DNA of 64,000 nucleotides, from positions 1 to 64,000 of the forward strand of contig NZ_CABVPN010000017.1 in NCBI RefSeq assembly GCF_902499115.1, read 5' to 3'. This document shows, piece by piece, positions 45,882 to 55,135 of the stretch (positions are counted from its first letter, which is position 1; each line of letters starts with the position of its first letter). Source of the DNA: Burkholderia diffusa (GTDB taxonomy: Bacteria; Pseudomonadota; Gammaproteobacteria; Burkholderiales; Burkholderiaceae). The notes under the pieces are model-generated. The model was given only the letters and a program-made list of their open reading frames with translations. It had not been told where the DNA came from and made no database searches. The translations under genes and the position numbers were made by a program.

Positions 45882-47486
45882 TCACCGCCCGCTTGCCTCC
45901 GTGCAAGCCGGTTCGGTTCGGCTGCGCGCCGGCGCGCCGGGATGCGCAGTTTCACCATCGTCGCCGCGCGCTTCCGTCACCCCGGGCCGCGCACCGAGAA
46001 ATGCGAACACCACCCCCGCACACAGCACCGTGACGATCGCGAGCCCGATCAGCAGCCGATCGAACGCATGCGTATAGCTCGCGAGCAGCGCCGTACGCTC
46101 GACGCCCGGCAATACGGCCGCCGCGCCCGCGAGATCGCCGGTGGCGAGCCGCGCGGCCGCGCGCAACGCTGCGTCGGACGCGCCGGCCGCCCGCCGCAGA
46201 TCGGTGTGCGCGAGCGTCGCCAGCACCGCGCCGGCGATCGCGAGCGCGATCCCCTCGCCCGCCACGCGCGTCGTGCTGAAGATCCCGGTCGCCATCCCCG
46301 CGCGCTCCTTCGGCACGACGCTGACCGACAACCCGTCCATCAGCCCCCACGGCATGCCGGCCCCGACGCCGATCGCGAGCATCGGCGCGATCGCCGTCGG
46401 CCCTGCGCCGCCGCGCAGCGCGACGCCCAGCCACACGAGGCCCGCCGCCGCGAGCAGGAGCCCGAGCCCCGAGATCACGCCGGCCGACAGCCAGCGCGTG
46501 AGCGTCGCCGCGACGAGCGGCACGACGAGCATCGGCGCGGAAATCGCGAGCATCAGCCAGCCTGCGTCGATTTCGCTGAAGCCGTCGATGCCGATGAAGC
46601 GCAGCGGCAGCACGACGAGCAGGACGATGTAGCAGCAGCAGGTCGACACCGGCAGCACCTGCACGCCGACGAAGCGCGGAATCCGGAACAGCGACAGGTC
46701 GAGCATCGGCCGCGCGACGCGCGTCTCGATCGCGACGAACGCGCATGCGCCGAGCGCCGCAGCCGCCAGCAGCGCGACGACGAGCGGATGCGCCCAGCCG
46801 CGCGCGGGCGCCTCGATCACGCCGAACGTGAACAGCGTGAGCGCGGCGGTGAACGCGGCCGTGCCGGGCCAGTCGAGCCCCGTCGCGTGCGGATCGCGCG
46901 ACTCGTGCATGCGCGGCAGCCCGAACGCGAGCGACAACGCGCCTGCCGCCGCGCCCGTGACGAAGATCGCGCGCCAGCCGTAGTGCGCGATCAGGCCGCC
47001 GGCGAGCACGGGCCCGAACGCGAGCCCGATCCCGAACGTCGTGCCGAGCAGGCTGAATGCGCGCGTGCGCGCCGCGCCGTCGAACTCCTGCGCGAGCGCG
47101 GCCGTGCCGCCCGCGAGCGCCGCGGCCGCCGCGAGCCCCTGCGCGGCGCGCAGCAGGTCGACCGCGAGCATCGACGGCGCGAACGCGAGCGCGACCGACA
47201 TCAGCGTGAAGCCGCCGACGCCGATCGCGAACACGCGCTTGCGGCCGAACTGGTCGGCCAGCGCGCCCGCCGCCATCAGGAAACTGCCGAACGCGAGCAT
47301 GAACGCGTTGGTGATCCAGTTCATCGCGACCGGGCCGCCGTGCAGGTCGCGGCCGATCGCGGGTGTCGCGACAGCGCCGCCCGAAAACGACAGCGGCAGC
47401 GCGACCGCGGCCATGCAGACGGCGGCCAGCACCCACGCGCGCCGACGCGCCGACGTGGCTGAACCGGGTGAAAACGGGTGATCCAT
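45882..47486 (-). CDS. Major facilitator superfamily transporter (DHA2-like drug/metabolite exporter)
   Basis: A 534-residue inner-membrane protein with about 14 hydrophobic helices, as in the DHA2 (EmrB/QacA) group. The N-terminal helices contain MNWITNAFMLAFGSFLMAAG followed by ALADQFGRKRVFAIG, the MFS motif A. Motif C-like PVLAGGLIAHYGWRAIFV follows. The C-terminal tail is soluble, with Ala and Glu. I prefer the second of two adjacent ATG codons (47486) because the AGGAG is then five bases away. Divergent to a LysR regulator 151 bp away, a common regulator-exporter arrangement. The substrate cannot be told. Confidence 0.87.
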   Translation of the reverse strand: MDHPFSPGSATSARRRAWVLAAVCMAAVALPLSFSGGAVATPAIGRDLHGGPVAMNWITNAFMLAFGSFLMAAGALADQFGRKRVFAIGVGGFTLMSVALAFAPSMLAVDLLRAAQGLAAAAALAGGTAALAQEFDGAARTRAFSLLGTTFGIGLAFGPVLAGGLIAHYGWRAIFVTGAAAGALSLAFGLPRMHESRDPHATGLDWPGTAAFTAALTLFTFGVIEAPARGWAHPLVVALLAAAALGACAFVAIETRVARPMLDLSLFRIPRFVGVQVLPVSTCCCYIVLLVVLPLRFIGIDGFSEIDAGWLMLAISAPMLVVPLVAATLTRWLSAGVISGLGLLLAAAGLVWLGVALRGGAGPTAIAPMLAIGVGAGMPWGLMDGLSVSVVPKERAGMATGIFSTTRVAGEGIALAIAGAVLATLAHTDLRRAAGASDAALRAAARLATGDLAGAAAVLPGVERTALLASYTHAFDRLLIGLAIVTVLCAGVVFAFLGARPGVTEARGDDGETAHPGAPARSRTEPACTEASGR

Positions 47487-47637
47487 CATCGCTCCTCGAA
47501 AAGCCGGCGCGGATGCGCCTCAAGCGCGATCAAGGATAATTTCGATTCAATCTTAGAAAAACAACGCGAAGCTCCGCATATAACGGACTAAAATTCTTCA
47601 ATTCAACGCTTCGCGCCCCGCTCGCCCGTCTACGTCG

Positions 47638-48522
47638 ATGGAAAACCTGAACGGCATCGCCGCCTTCGTCCGCACCGCCGAAGCGCTCAGCTTCGTCGCG
47701 GCCGGCCGCGCGCTCGGCATCTCGGCCTCCGCCGTCGGCAAGACGATCGCGCGGCTCGAGCAGTCGCTCGGCGTGCGCCTGTTCAACCGCACGACGCGGC
47801 GCGTCACGCTGACCGACGAAGGGCGCCATTTCTACGAACGCTGCCAGCGGATCCTCGAGGATTTTCGTGATGCGGAGGCGACCGTGACGGCCTCCGCGCA
47901 GCGCCCGCGCGGCAAGCTGCGCGTGAGCCTGCCGGTGATCGGCTACCGGTTCCTGCTGCCGGTGCTGCCCGAATTCAGGTTGCGCTATCCGGACGTCGAG
48001 CTCGATCTGGATTTCAACGACCGGATGGTCGATGTCGTCGAAGGCGGCTTCGACGCGGTGATCCGCAGCGGCCCGCTGTCGGATTCGAGCCTGATGTCGC
48101 GGCGGCTCGGCCCGTTCGCGTTCGTGCTGTGCGCGACGCCCGCGTATCTCGCGCTGGCCGGCACGCCGCGGGCGCCGCACGATCTCGAAACCCACGATTG
48201 CGTGCGCTACTGTTTCCCGACCACCGGCAAGCTGCAGGACTGGGCGCTTGCCGCCGACGACGGCACGCCGCTGAAGCTGCGCACCGCGATGACCTGCAAC
48301 AACATGGAAGCGCTGCGCGGCGCGGTAATGGCGGGGCTCGGCATCGGCTACATGCCCGACTTCCTCGCGCGCGACGCGCTGGACACGGGCGCGCTCGTCA
48401 CCGTGCTCGACGACTACCGGATCGCGCCGGGGCAGTTCTCGATCGTGTGGCCGTCGAGCCGGCAACTGTCGCCGAAGCTGCGCGTGTTCGTCGACTTCCT
48501 GTGCGAGCGGCTGTTCCGATAG
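47638..48522 (+). CDS. LysR-family transcriptional regulator
   Basis: A 294-residue regulator. The N-terminal winged HTH is MENLNGIAAFVRTAEALSFV, then RALGISASAVGKTIARLEQS and LGVRLFNRTTRRVTLT. The C-terminal ligand-binding half has GKLRVSLPVIGYRFLLPVLP and VEGGFDAVIRSGPLSDSSLM. It belongs to the large group often annotated as DhmR/YafC-like. It is divergent from the MFS gene, and the shared 151-bp gap is AT-rich (47535-47600), so it most likely controls that exporter. Confidence 0.9.
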   Translation: MENLNGIAAFVRTAEALSFVAAGRALGISASAVGKTIARLEQSLGVRLFNRTTRRVTLTDEGRHFYERCQRILEDFRDAEATVTASAQRPRGKLRVSLPVIGYRFLLPVLPEFRLRYPDVELDLDFNDRMVDVVEGGFDAVIRSGPLSDSSLMSRRLGPFAFVLCATPAYLALAGTPRAPHDLETHDCVRYCFPTTGKLQDWALAADDGTPLKLRTAMTCNNMEALRGAVMAGLGIGYMPDFLARDALDTGALVTVLDDYRIAPGQFSIVWPSSRQLSPKLRVFVDFLCERLFR

Positions 48523-48535
48523 ACGGTCGGCCCCG

Positions 48536-49327
48536 TCACGCCGCGCCGATCCGCTCCGCTTCCGCCTGCGGCAACAACGAATCGCTGTCGTCCTTCAGGC
48601 CGACGCCCGTCAGCTTGAGCCTGCGCGCATGCGTCATCAGGTAATGCAGCTTGTGCGCGGCGGCGGCATGCGGCAGCCCTTCGGGCCGCACGTTCGAGAT
48701 GCAGTTGCGCAGCGCGTCGTGACAGCCGACCTTCGGCGCCCACGTGAGGTACACACCGAGGCTGTCCGGCGAGCTGAGCCCCGGCCGTTCGCCGATCAAC
48801 ATCGCGACGACCTGCGCGCGCAGCAGTTCGCCGATCTCGTCGCCGAGCGCGACGCGCGCCTGCGTCGCGACCACCACCGGGCCGACCCGCCAGCCGTCCG
48901 CGTCGAGCCGCGGCCGCACCGCCTGCAGCAACGGCAGCGCCTGCTTCGCGGCCGCGAACGCCGACAGCCCGTCGCCCACCACGAACACGACGTCCGGCGC
49001 ATCGTCGAGCGCCGCGCCGTAGCCGGCCAGCAGCGCGCGTCCGCCGTCGGACAGCTTGCGGCCGAGATCGGGCCGGCGCAGGTAATGCTGGCGGTCCGGC
49101 GCCGCGCTCTGCACGCCGAGCGTCGCGAAGCCGGCCGCGTCGATCTGGCGGCGCAGCGCGTCCGCGTCGAGCGGCTGATGCACGGCGTCGCGCGCCTGCG
49201 CGTGCGACAGGTTGAACGCGAGCAGCGGCGCGGTCGGCAGGCTGCTGCCCGCGCGGCCGAGCGCGATCCGCGCGTTCGTGAACGCCTTCAGCTGCGCCCA
49301 CGGATTCTTTTCGACGGCGTCGCTCAT
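48536..49327 (-). CDS. eutC: Ethanolamine ammonia-lyase small subunit
   Basis: A 263-residue light chain of the adenosylcobalamin-dependent lyase that turns ethanolamine into acetaldehyde and ammonia. It contains NPWAQLKAFTNARIALGRAG, then YLRRPDLGRKLSDGGRALLA, VFVVGDGLSAFAAAKQALP, VAMLIGERPGLSSPDSLGVY and LTWAPKVGCHDALRNCISNV. These are conserved EutC blocks, including the B12-contacting segments. The ATG overlaps the eutB stop by four bases, so the subunits are translationally coupled. No Eut shell proteins are nearby, so this is the short, cytosolic pathway. Confidence 0.96.
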   Translation of the reverse strand: MSDAVEKNPWAQLKAFTNARIALGRAGSSLPTAPLLAFNLSHAQARDAVHQPLDADALRRQIDAAGFATLGVQSAAPDRQHYLRRPDLGRKLSDGGRALLAGYGAALDDAPDVVFVVGDGLSAFAAAKQALPLLQAVRPRLDADGWRVGPVVVATQARVALGDEIGELLRAQVVAMLIGERPGLSSPDSLGVYLTWAPKVGCHDALRNCISNVRPEGLPHAAAAHKLHYLMTHARRLKLTGVGLKDDSDSLLPQAEAERIGAA

Positions 49328-50721
49328 GCCGAAATCCCCATCCAGTCATTCGCGCCCGCGAGCAGCGGCACGCGCGCGTTCGCGGCGCGCAGCGCGCCGC
49401 GCGCGTCGGCGATCTCCATCGTCTCCAGCCATTCCTCGAACTCGGGCGCGCGGCGCAGGCCGAGCACCTCGCGCACGTAGAGCTGGTCGTGAAACGACGT
49501 GCTCTGGTAGTTCAGCATCACGTCGTCCGCGCCGGGAATCCCCATGATGAAGTTGATGCCGGCCGCGCCCAGCAGCGTCAGCAGCGTGTCCATGTCGTCC
49601 TGATCGGCTTCCGCGTGATTCGTGTAGCAGATGTCGCAGCCCATCGGCACGCCGAGCAGCTTGCCGCAGAAGTGATCCTCGAGCCCCGCGCGGATGATCT
49701 GCTTGCCGTCGTACAGGTATTCGGGCCCGATGAAGCCGACCACCGTGTTCACGAGGAACGGATCGAACTTGCGCGCGACCGCATAGGCACGCACCTCGCA
49801 GGTCTGCTGGTCGACGCCGAAGTGCGCGTTCGCCGACAGCGCGCTGCCCTGGCCCGTCTCGAAATACATCAGGTTGTTGCCGACGGTGCCGCGCTTCAGC
49901 GACAACGCGGCCTCGTGCGCCTCGCCGAGCAGCGCGAGCGAGATCCCGAAGCTCGCGTTCGCCTTCTCGGTGCCCGCGATCGACTGGAACACCAGGTCGA
50001 CCGGCGCGCCCTTCTCGATCGCCGCGATCGTATTGGTCACGTGGGTGAGCACGCACGACTGCGTCGGCACGCCGTAGCGCTCGCGGAACCCGTCGATCAT
50101 CGCGAGCAGCTTCACGATCGCCGCGAGGCTGTCGGTCGCCGGGTTGATGCCGATCATCGCGTCGCCGCAGCCGTACATCAGCCCGTCGAGCATCGACGCG
50201 GCGATGCCCTTCACGTCGTCGGTCGGATGATTCGGCTGCAGCCGCACCGACATCCGGCCGGGCAGCCCGACCGTGTTGCGAAAGCGCGTGACGACGCGGC
50301 GCTTGCGCGCGGCCGCGATCAGGTCCTGGTTGCGCATCAGCTTCGACACCGCCGCGACCATCTCGGGCGTGAGGCCCGGCGCGATCCGTTCGAGCGCGGC
50401 GCCGTCGGCCGCGGGCGACAGCAGCCAGTTGCGGAAGTCGCCGACGGTGAGGTGAGAGATTTCCGCGAACGCGGCAGCGTCGTGATCGTCGACGATCAGG
50501 CGCGTGACCTCGTCGTCTTCATACGGAATCACCGCTTCATTCAGGAACGCCTTCAGCGGCACGCCCGCGAGCGCGATCTTCGCGGCGACGCGCTCCTCCT
50601 CGCTCGCCGCCGCGACGCCGGCGAGCTGGTCGCCGGAACGCAGCGGGCTCGCCTTCGCGAGCAGCGTCTTCAGGTCCGCGAAGCGGTACGTGCGCGGGCC
50701 GATCGTCTCCGTGTAGGACAT
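49324..50721 (-). CDS. eutB: Ethanolamine ammonia-lyase large subunit
   Basis: A 465-residue catalytic TIM-barrel subunit. Conserved blocks include LPGRMSVRLQPNHPTDDVKG, DGLMYGCGDAMIGINPATDS, LVFQSIAGTEKANASFGISL, and C-terminal NYQSTSFHDQLYVREVLGL. The ATG at 50721 has AAGGAG upstream; the frame stays open further upstream without similarity. It follows the eat permease (107 bp) and precedes eutC with an overlap, giving an eat-eutB-eutC operon as found in Pseudomonas and Burkholderia. Confidence 0.97.
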   Translation of the reverse strand: MSYTETIGPRTYRFADLKTLLAKASPLRSGDQLAGVAAASEEERVAAKIALAGVPLKAFLNEAVIPYEDDEVTRLIVDDHDAAAFAEISHLTVGDFRNWLLSPAADGAALERIAPGLTPEMVAAVSKLMRNQDLIAAARKRRVVTRFRNTVGLPGRMSVRLQPNHPTDDVKGIAASMLDGLMYGCGDAMIGINPATDSLAAIVKLLAMIDGFRERYGVPTQSCVLTHVTNTIAAIEKGAPVDLVFQSIAGTEKANASFGISLALLGEAHEAALSLKRGTVGNNLMYFETGQGSALSANAHFGVDQQTCEVRAYAVARKFDPFLVNTVVGFIGPEYLYDGKQIIRAGLEDHFCGKLLGVPMGCDICYTNHAEADQDDMDTLLTLLGAAGINFIMGIPGADDVMLNYQSTSFHDQLYVREVLGLRRAPEFEEWLETMEIADARGALRAANARVPLLAGANDWMGISA

Positions 50722-50827
50722 CGTTCGAATCTCCTTGCCAGTCCTTGCCTTGCATAACGCCGACGGCGCGCCCGTTCGACGGGGCGCGCCGGATGCCGTC
50801 ACCAACGGCCGTTCGGGTCCACCATCC

Positions 50828-52240
50828 TCATTCCTCCAGCAGCACGTCGGCCGGCGCGCTCGCACGCTGCGAACGGGTCGCGAGGAAGTACGCGTAGCCG
50901 AGCGCGAGGAACGCGACGAACACCATCGCCACCAGCCCGTTGAAATACACCATCGTCGCGAGGCAAATCAGGGCCGCAACGATCGCGAATGCCGGGAAGA
51001 ACGGGTACAGCGGCGCGCGGAACGGCCGCGCCATGTTCGGCTGCGAACGGCGCAGCTTGAACAGCGCCGCCATGCTTACGATATACATCACGATCGCGCC
51101 GAACACCGACATCGTCACGATGTTCGCGGTGAGCGTCTGGCCGCCGAACTGGATCAGCTCGTCGCTGTAGATCGCGGCAATGCCGACCACGCCGCCCGCG
51201 AGGATCGCGCGATGCGGGGTCTTGAAGCGCGGATGCACCTTGCCGAGCCACTCCGGCAGGTAGCCTTCGCGGGCCAGCGCGAAGATCTGGCGCGAATAGC
51301 CGAGGATGATCCCGTGGAACGACGCGACCAGCCCGAACAGCCCAAGCCACACGAGCATGTGCATCCAGCCGCTGTTCGCGCCGACGATGTATTTCATCGC
51401 CTGCGGCAGCGGGTCGTTGATGTTCGCGAGCTTGGTCCAGTCGCCCGCGCCGCCGGCGAACACCATCACGCCGATGGCCAGCGTGACGAGCGTCAGGATG
51501 CCGGCCACGTATGCGATCGGGATCGAGCGCTTCGGGTTCTTCGCCTCCTCGGCGGCCATCGCGACGCCTTCGATCGCGAGGAAGAACCAGATCGCGAACG
51601 GGATCGCCGCGAACATGCCGTGGAATGCGCCGACGCTGAAATGATCGGCGCCCGACCAGCCGCCCTTCATGAAATTGCTCCACGCGAAGCCCGGCGACAC
51701 GACGCCCATGAACACCAGCAGTTCGAAGATCGCGAACAGCGTGACGACCAGCTCGAACGTCGCGGCAATCTGCACGCCGACGATGTTCAGCGCCATGAAC
51801 ACGAGATACGCGCCCATCGCCGCGTGTTTCGGTTCGAGCCCCGGGAACTGCACGTGCAGGTACGCGCCGATCGCGAGCGCGATCGCGGGCGGCGCGAACA
51901 CGAACTCGACGAGCGTCGCCGCGCCGGCGAGATAGCCGCCCGCCGGGCCGAACGCGCGGCGCGCATACGCGAACGGGCCGCCCGCGTGCGGGATCGACGT
52001 CGTCAGTTCGGTGAAGCTGAAGATGAAGGTGGTGTACATCGCCGCGACGAACAACGCGGTGACGACGAAGCCCAGCGTGCCCGCACTCGCCCAGCCGTAG
52101 CTCCAGCCGAAGTATTCGCCTGAAATCACGAGGCCGACCGCGATGCCCCACAGTTGCCAGGTCCCGAGCGTCTGCTGCAGCGCGTGCTGGCCGGACGACT
52201 TGGCGCCGGCGGCGGGCCGGCCATTCGACTCTGCTTTCAT
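50828..52240 (-). CDS. eat: Ethanolamine permease (amino acid-polyamine-organocation family)
   Basis: A 470-residue membrane transporter with about twelve helices. The N-terminus TLGTWQLWGIAVGLVISGEY with GWSYGWASAGTLGFVV is characteristic of the Eat subgroup. HAGGPFAYARRAFGPAGGYL and SGWMHMLVWLGLFGLVASFH follow, and the C-terminus is short and cytoplasmic. GAGGAG precedes the ATG. First gene of eat-eutB-eutC. No sigma-54 promoter was recognised upstream, unlike the exaC gene. Confidence 0.93.
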   Translation of the reverse strand: MKAESNGRPAAGAKSSGQHALQQTLGTWQLWGIAVGLVISGEYFGWSYGWASAGTLGFVVTALFVAAMYTTFIFSFTELTTSIPHAGGPFAYARRAFGPAGGYLAGAATLVEFVFAPPAIALAIGAYLHVQFPGLEPKHAAMGAYLVFMALNIVGVQIAATFELVVTLFAIFELLVFMGVVSPGFAWSNFMKGGWSGADHFSVGAFHGMFAAIPFAIWFFLAIEGVAMAAEEAKNPKRSIPIAYVAGILTLVTLAIGVMVFAGGAGDWTKLANINDPLPQAMKYIVGANSGWMHMLVWLGLFGLVASFHGIILGYSRQIFALAREGYLPEWLGKVHPRFKTPHRAILAGGVVGIAAIYSDELIQFGGQTLTANIVTMSVFGAIVMYIVSMAALFKLRRSQPNMARPFRAPLYPFFPAFAIVAALICLATMVYFNGLVAMVFVAFLALGYAYFLATRSQRASAPADVLLEE

Positions 52241-52481
52241 CGGATTCTCTCCTCAAATGCGCCGGGCCTGACGGCCTGCGCGACTGAGAATCGATGCTAG
52301 AGAGTCATTAAACGACGTGTTATCGAAATTCGGCAAAGATGACGGCTGACGTTTCGCTGACGGAAATGCCGGCCCGGCCGGCCATGCGACGCGCATCGAT
52401 GTGCCGGGCGCGCACGCCCGACCGCCCCCTGCGGGCACCACCGCCGGCCGCGCGAAGCGGCCGGACGGGCACGCGGCAGGC

Positions 52482-53945
52482 TTACTGCCCGCCGCCGCGC
52501 TGGTTGAACCAGCGATCGAGCAGCTTGCCGGCCGCTTCGCGGCCGCCGAGCCCGAACGACAGCGCGACCGCCACCGCGATCGCGCCGAGCACGAGGCCGA
52601 ACGCGAGCTGCACGATCTCGTTGGCGATGCCCATCGCACGCAGCCCCATCGCGAATACCAGGCCGAGGATCGCGAATTGCGCGATGCGCGCGAACAGCAC
52701 GCTGTGCTCGCGGTCCGCCTGCTCGATCACGCGGCGCGCGAGGCCCGCGAGCCACACGCCGATCACGAGGATCACGCCGCCCATCAGTACGTGGCCGCCG
52801 AATTCGATGAACAGCGTGACGACGTCGCGCACCTGCGTGAAGCCGAGCCGGTTCGCGGCCTCGACCGACGCGAACAGCATCGCGAAGAACACGATCAGCC
52901 GCGCGACCAGCACCGACGGCTGCAGGATCCCCGAGAACACGCGCTCGACGCCGAGCACGGCCGGCAGCCCGTCGACGCCGGCGGCTTCCAGCAGCTTCTG
53001 CGCGAGCGATGCGACGAAGCGCGCGAAGTAGAACGTGACGAGCACGATCACGATCGCCGCGACGATGTCCGGCACCGCGCCGAGGAACTGGTTCAGCATG
53101 TTGGTGGCCGGAATCGAGATCGCGTCGATCTTCAGCGCGTCGAGCGCGGAGATCAGCGTCGGCACGAACACGAACACGTAGACGATGGTGCCGACCAGGC
53201 TCGATACGCGCACCGGCGTCGGGCTGTCGAGGCTTTGCGTCAGGCGATCGGCGCCGGCGGCGACGAGCAGGTTCGTCACGAGACCGCGCAACACGCGCGC
53301 GACGATCCAGCCGACGATGCCGATCACCGCGGCAGCGAACAGGTTCGGCACGATCGCGAGCAGCTTGTCGACCATCCCCTGCACCGGCGACAGCAGGCCG
53401 GACAGCGCGAACGACGCGAGAATCGCGGGCAGGAACATCAGGATCACGAGCCAGAACAGCACGTCGCCGAGATAGCCGCTCATCGGCTGCATGCCTGCGC
53501 TTTCGGACAGCTTGTCGTCGACCTTGCTCGCCTTCAGCGCGCGGTTCGCGAGGCTGCGCAGCAGCGATGCGATCAGCCACGCGATCAGCGTCAGCGCCGC
53601 GCCGCCGATCAGGTTCGGCAGGTAGTTGACGATGTGCGTGACGAGCAGCGAGAACGGATTGGACACCGCGTACAGGTTGAGCACGTTGAAGATGCCCACC
53701 GCGGTGACGAGCAGCACGAGCCAGAACAGGCCGCCGGCGATGATCCGCTCGACGTACGCGCCCTGGCCGGTGCTTTCGCTGATCCGCTGATCGACCTTCA
53801 GCGCGTTGAGCAGCCGGAGCGCGCCGGCACGCACCGCCACGGCGATCAGCCAGCCGATCACCAGGATGCCGATCGCGCCGGCGATCTTGGGCAGGTATCC
53901 GCCTAGCGTGGTCTGCAGCGACGTGATGAAGCTGGAAGCATCCAT
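52482..53945 (-). CDS. Mechanosensitive-channel-like membrane protein with repeated TM-helix modules (CmpX-like)
   Basis: A 487-residue integral membrane protein with about ten to twelve hydrophobic helices. Repeated modules share a GWLIAVAVRAGALRLLNALK-type pattern: PKIAGAIGILVIGWLIAVAV, then PNLIGGAALTLIAWLIASLL, PNLFAAAVIGIVGWIVARVL and PDIVAAIVIVLVTFYFARFV. Each is followed by a loop that positions a Leu/Asp-rich segment (VDQRISES, VDDKLSES). This is the conserved TM-helix repeat of the mechanosensitive channel relatives such as Pseudomonas CmpX. The soluble beta and alpha/beta domain of true MscS is not present, so channel activity is uncertain. GGAGAAGAA precedes the ATG. Monocistronic. 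Confidence 0.8.
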   Translation of the reverse strand: MDASSFITSLQTTLGGYLPKIAGAIGILVIGWLIAVAVRAGALRLLNALKVDQRISESTGQGAYVERIIAGGLFWLVLLVTAVGIFNVLNLYAVSNPFSLLVTHIVNYLPNLIGGAALTLIAWLIASLLRSLANRALKASKVDDKLSESAGMQPMSGYLGDVLFWLVILMFLPAILASFALSGLLSPVQGMVDKLLAIVPNLFAAAVIGIVGWIVARVLRGLVTNLLVAAGADRLTQSLDSPTPVRVSSLVGTIVYVFVFVPTLISALDALKIDAISIPATNMLNQFLGAVPDIVAAIVIVLVTFYFARFVASLAQKLLEAAGVDGLPAVLGVERVFSGILQPSVLVARLIVFFAMLFASVEAANRLGFTQVRDVVTLFIEFGGHVLMGGVILVIGVWLAGLARRVIEQADREHSVLFARIAQFAILGLVFAMGLRAMGIANEIVQLAFGLVLGAIAVAVALSFGLGGREAAGKLLDRWFNQRGGGQ

Positions 53946-54223
53946 TTCTTCTTCTCCCGAAAAACGTGGCGTTGCGATTGAACATCGACGAACTACCTGC
54001 GTACTTCGAAAACCGTGCGTTGCCGTGCGAGCAACTTACCCGAGAAAAATGACGCGATCATACGATTTCACCGTCTTTAACTTTAGTCGTAGATCGCAGG
54101 GGGGCAAGACCCCATTTCGTCATAATAAAAAGGGGCCGGATTTGTCGGCCTCCTACGCATTTCCGCAAGATTTATCAATTCGGCCCGTGCTACCGTGACG
54201 TCGGTTCCCGCCCGGACACGCCG

Positions 54224-55054
54224 ATGACCGTCGAAACGAAACCCGACCAGCTCGCCTGGATCCGTTACGCGGCCAGCGTGGCGCGCGTCCACGAATACAT
54301 TCGCGCGCACCTCGACGGCCCGCTCGACCTGAACCGGCTTGCCGAAGTCGCGTGCCTGTCGCCGTATCACTGGCAGCGCGTCTATCACGCACTGTATGGC
54401 GAGTCGGTCGTGCTGACGGCGCGGCCGATCGACGAGATCGCACGGCGCGCGGGCTACGGTTCGACGCACGCGTTCACGCGGGTGTTTCGCGACGCTTACG
54501 GCGTGCCGCCGGTGCAGCACCGGCGCACGGGCAGCCACCGGCCCATCTATCCGTTACAGCGAGGAGAAGAAGACATGTTCAAGCATGAAGTCGAAATCCG
54601 GCAGCTGCCTGAACTGCACGGCTATGCGATAGCGCACACCGGTTCGTACTTGAAGGTCAGCGAGGCGTTCATGCGGATCGGCGCGTGGGTCGGGCAGCAC
54701 GGGTTGATCGGCCCCGGCGCGAAGATGATCGGCATTTTTTACGACGATCCGGACACCACGCCCGAAGCGCAGTTGCGCGCGAAGGCCTGCTTCATGCCCG
54801 CCGACGGTGCGCCGGACGTCGAGCCCGTGCCGCCGGTGGAGCACGTGATAGTGGCGGGCGGCGAATATGCGGTGCTGTTGCATACGGGGCCGTATGCGGA
54901 CCTGAAGACGGCCTACCAGTGGCTCTACGGCGACTGGCTGCGTCACTCGGGCCGAGAAGCCGCCGACGCGCCGCCGTTCGAGCTGTACCTCAATACGCCG
55001 ATGAATGCGGCGCCGGCCGACCTGCGCACCGAGATCTACCTGCCGCTGCGCTGA
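54224..55054 (+). CDS. AraC-family regulator with GyrI-like effector-binding domain; DNA-binding domain looks internally shortened
   Basis: A 276-residue protein. Residues about 20-100 are the AraC double HTH. HTH1 is LDLNRLAEVACLSPYHWQRV. HTH2 is IDEIARRAGYGSTHAFTRVF. Residues about 118-276 are a GyrI/SOUL-like small-molecule-binding domain (EIRQLPELHGYAIAHTGSYL, ending AAPADLRTEIYLPL). Compared with relatives such as Rob, the segment from YGESVV runs straight into LTARPIDEIA. About 16 residues that should form the linker helix between the two HTH units are missing, with the frame kept. Such a deletion would change the spacing of the two recognition helices and may disable DNA binding. Start assigned at 54224. 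Confidence 0.83.
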   Translation: MTVETKPDQLAWIRYAASVARVHEYIRAHLDGPLDLNRLAEVACLSPYHWQRVYHALYGESVVLTARPIDEIARRAGYGSTHAFTRVFRDAYGVPPVQHRRTGSHRPIYPLQRGEEDMFKHEVEIRQLPELHGYAIAHTGSYLKVSEAFMRIGAWVGQHGLIGPGAKMIGIFYDDPDTTPEAQLRAKACFMPADGAPDVEPVPPVEHVIVAGGEYAVLLHTGPYADLKTAYQWLYGDWLRHSGREAADAPPFELYLNTPMNAAPADLRTEIYLPLR

Positions 55055-55135
55055 TCGAAAGACGGGTGTGCCTGCACCTGAAACGAAGCGCGCCGGCCGG
55101 CGTTCAGACGCCGCCGGCGCGGATGGCCGACGAAC

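Noticed and set aside
52241..52481. Sigma-54 promoter upstream of the eat permease
   Set aside because: No GG-N10-GC pair with TTGGCACG and TTGC elements was found on the minus strand in this gap.
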